Source: Corynebacterium testudinoris
GTDB lineage: Bacteria; Actinomycetota; Actinomycetes; Mycobacteriales; Mycobacteriaceae
Assembly: GCF_001021045.1 (NCBI RefSeq)
Contig: NZ_CP011545.1
Span: forward strand, 930,001-994,000
DNA length: 64,000 nucleotides
Reading direction: 5' to 3'
Shown here: positions 63,663 through 64,000 of the stretch, one piece after another
Layout of the letters: each line of letters starts with the position of its first letter
Position numbering within the stretch: position 1 is the first letter of the stretch
Program-made: the position numbers and the translations under genes
The notes under the pieces: generated by a model
The model's input: the letters and a program-made list of their open reading frames with translations, nothing else
Database searches by the model: none
What the model was told of the DNA's origin: nothing

Positions 63663-64000
63663 TTAGTCTTCAAAGGCCTCGTCGATCAGCTGCGCCTGCT
63701 CCAGCTGGTGCACCTTGGCCACGCCGGTAGCAGTCGAGGACTGCGCGCGGCGGGAGATGCGGCGCATCGGCGGCATCTCGGGGATGAGGTTGCGCAGGTG
63801 CTCGTTGTAGAACGGCCACGGTCCCTGGTTGGCCGGCTCGTCCTGGACGAAGCGGACTTCCTTGGCGTTCGGGAAGCACTCGAAGGCCTCGCGGAGGCGG
63901 TTGAAGGGGATCGGGTGGAGCATCTCGATGCGGATGATGGCAACATCCTCGCGGTTGTCCTTCGCGCGGCGCTTTTCCAGCTCGTAGTAGATCTTGCCGG
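63663..64000 (-). CDS. odhA: 2-oxoglutarate dehydrogenase E1 component, C-terminal end (partial)
   Basis: Only the last 112 or so codons are in the window; the 5' part lies beyond 64000. GKIYYELEKRRAKDNREDVA and IIRIEMLHPIPFNRL, then QDEPANQGPWPFYNEHL and SRRAQSSTATGVAKVHQLEQ are the C-terminal signature of actinobacterial OdhA/Kgd, a large thiamine-diphosphate enzyme fused with an E2-type domain. It catalyses the 2-oxoglutarate decarboxylation step of the citric acid cycle. The stop is TAA at 63663-63665. Confidence 0.95.
   Translation of the reverse strand, partial: GKIYYELEKRRAKDNREDVAIIRIEMLHPIPFNRLREAFECFPNAKEVRFVQDEPANQGPWPFYNEHLRNLIPEMPPMRRISRRAQSSTATGVAKVHQLEQAQLIDEAFED

Overview
The window (about 64 kb, GC-rich) is chromosomal DNA of an actinobacterium, almost certainly a Corynebacterium. 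The case rests on gene content and order: mycothiol synthesis (mshB), the mycolate/LAM-linked lipoprotein gene lpqW, gpgS, folP2, glgA and glgC back to back, sigE-rseA-tatB, mrp, a MgtE-N/CBS protein and the 3' end of odhA/kgd. From memory this follows the same general order as Rv1165-Rv1248 of Mycobacterium tuberculosis. The pair of dapD-like genes, the AroP-like permease and dapE are arranged as I recall them from corynebacteria. No database was searched; family calls come from reading motifs.

Layout. 1-5.0 kb: a selenocysteine block with the end of an NrfD-type membrane subunit (probably of a formate dehydrogenase lying outside the window), selD, tRNA-Sec, selA and selB. 5.0-13.7 kb: an unknown protein, a UvrA-like ATPase, a lipoate ligase-like protein, a 40-residue Cys-containing peptide, a ZIP transporter, a gene-free stretch with two inverted repeats, a ClC-like/DUF808 pair and panE. 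13.7-17.4 kb: a DUF2218 gene, then a TPP riboswitch controlling a YkoEDC thiamine-type ECF transporter plus a P-loop kinase-like gene. 17.5-29 kb: two complete peptide-type ABC importers in tandem, the first with its binding protein at the 5' end and the second with it at the 3' end. 29-31 kb: ArsC-like protein, two small or unknown genes and a secreted protein. 31-41.3 kb: typA, a GNAT, an Excalibur lipoprotein, an MFS transporter, lpqW-mshB-membrane protein, then ferredoxin-dapC-pseudouridine synthase. 41.3-44.5 kb: a less conserved insert (GtrA, an XRE regulator with a membrane protein, a DUF222/HNH protein). 44.5-51.9 kb: lysine/diaminopimelate genes, then LOG, folP2, gpgS, a DivIVA-like protein and DUF3117. 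52-57 kb: an RlmA-like methyltransferase without its zinc cysteines, a GH32-like protein without its nucleophile, glgA and glgC. 57-64 kb: methyltransferase, sigE-rseA-tatB, mrp, DUF1003, MgtE-N/CBS, stress-type protein, lipoprotein and the odhA end.

How the parts work together. The Sec genes form a full decoding set for a selenoprotein not in the window. DapC, DapD and DapE cover the succinylase branch to meso-diaminopimelate and lysine. GlgA/GlgC, GpgS and LpqW link glucose to glycogen or glucan and to envelope glycoconjugates. SigE/RseA/TatB concern envelope stress and export. A recurring feature is a TANNNT-like -10 hexamer placed 6-8 nt before the start codon (14 genes), which suggests many leaderless mRNAs.

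The most noteworthy items are the selenocysteine block in a corynebacterial context, the 40-residue peptide ahead of zupT with a possible Zur half-site over its start, the inactivated GH32-like protein co-transcribed with glgA, the RlmA homologue without zinc ligands, nested stem-loops before typA, and the clear inverted-repeat operator before the XRE/membrane-protein pair. I found no CRISPR array, rRNA gene, prophage or transposase.
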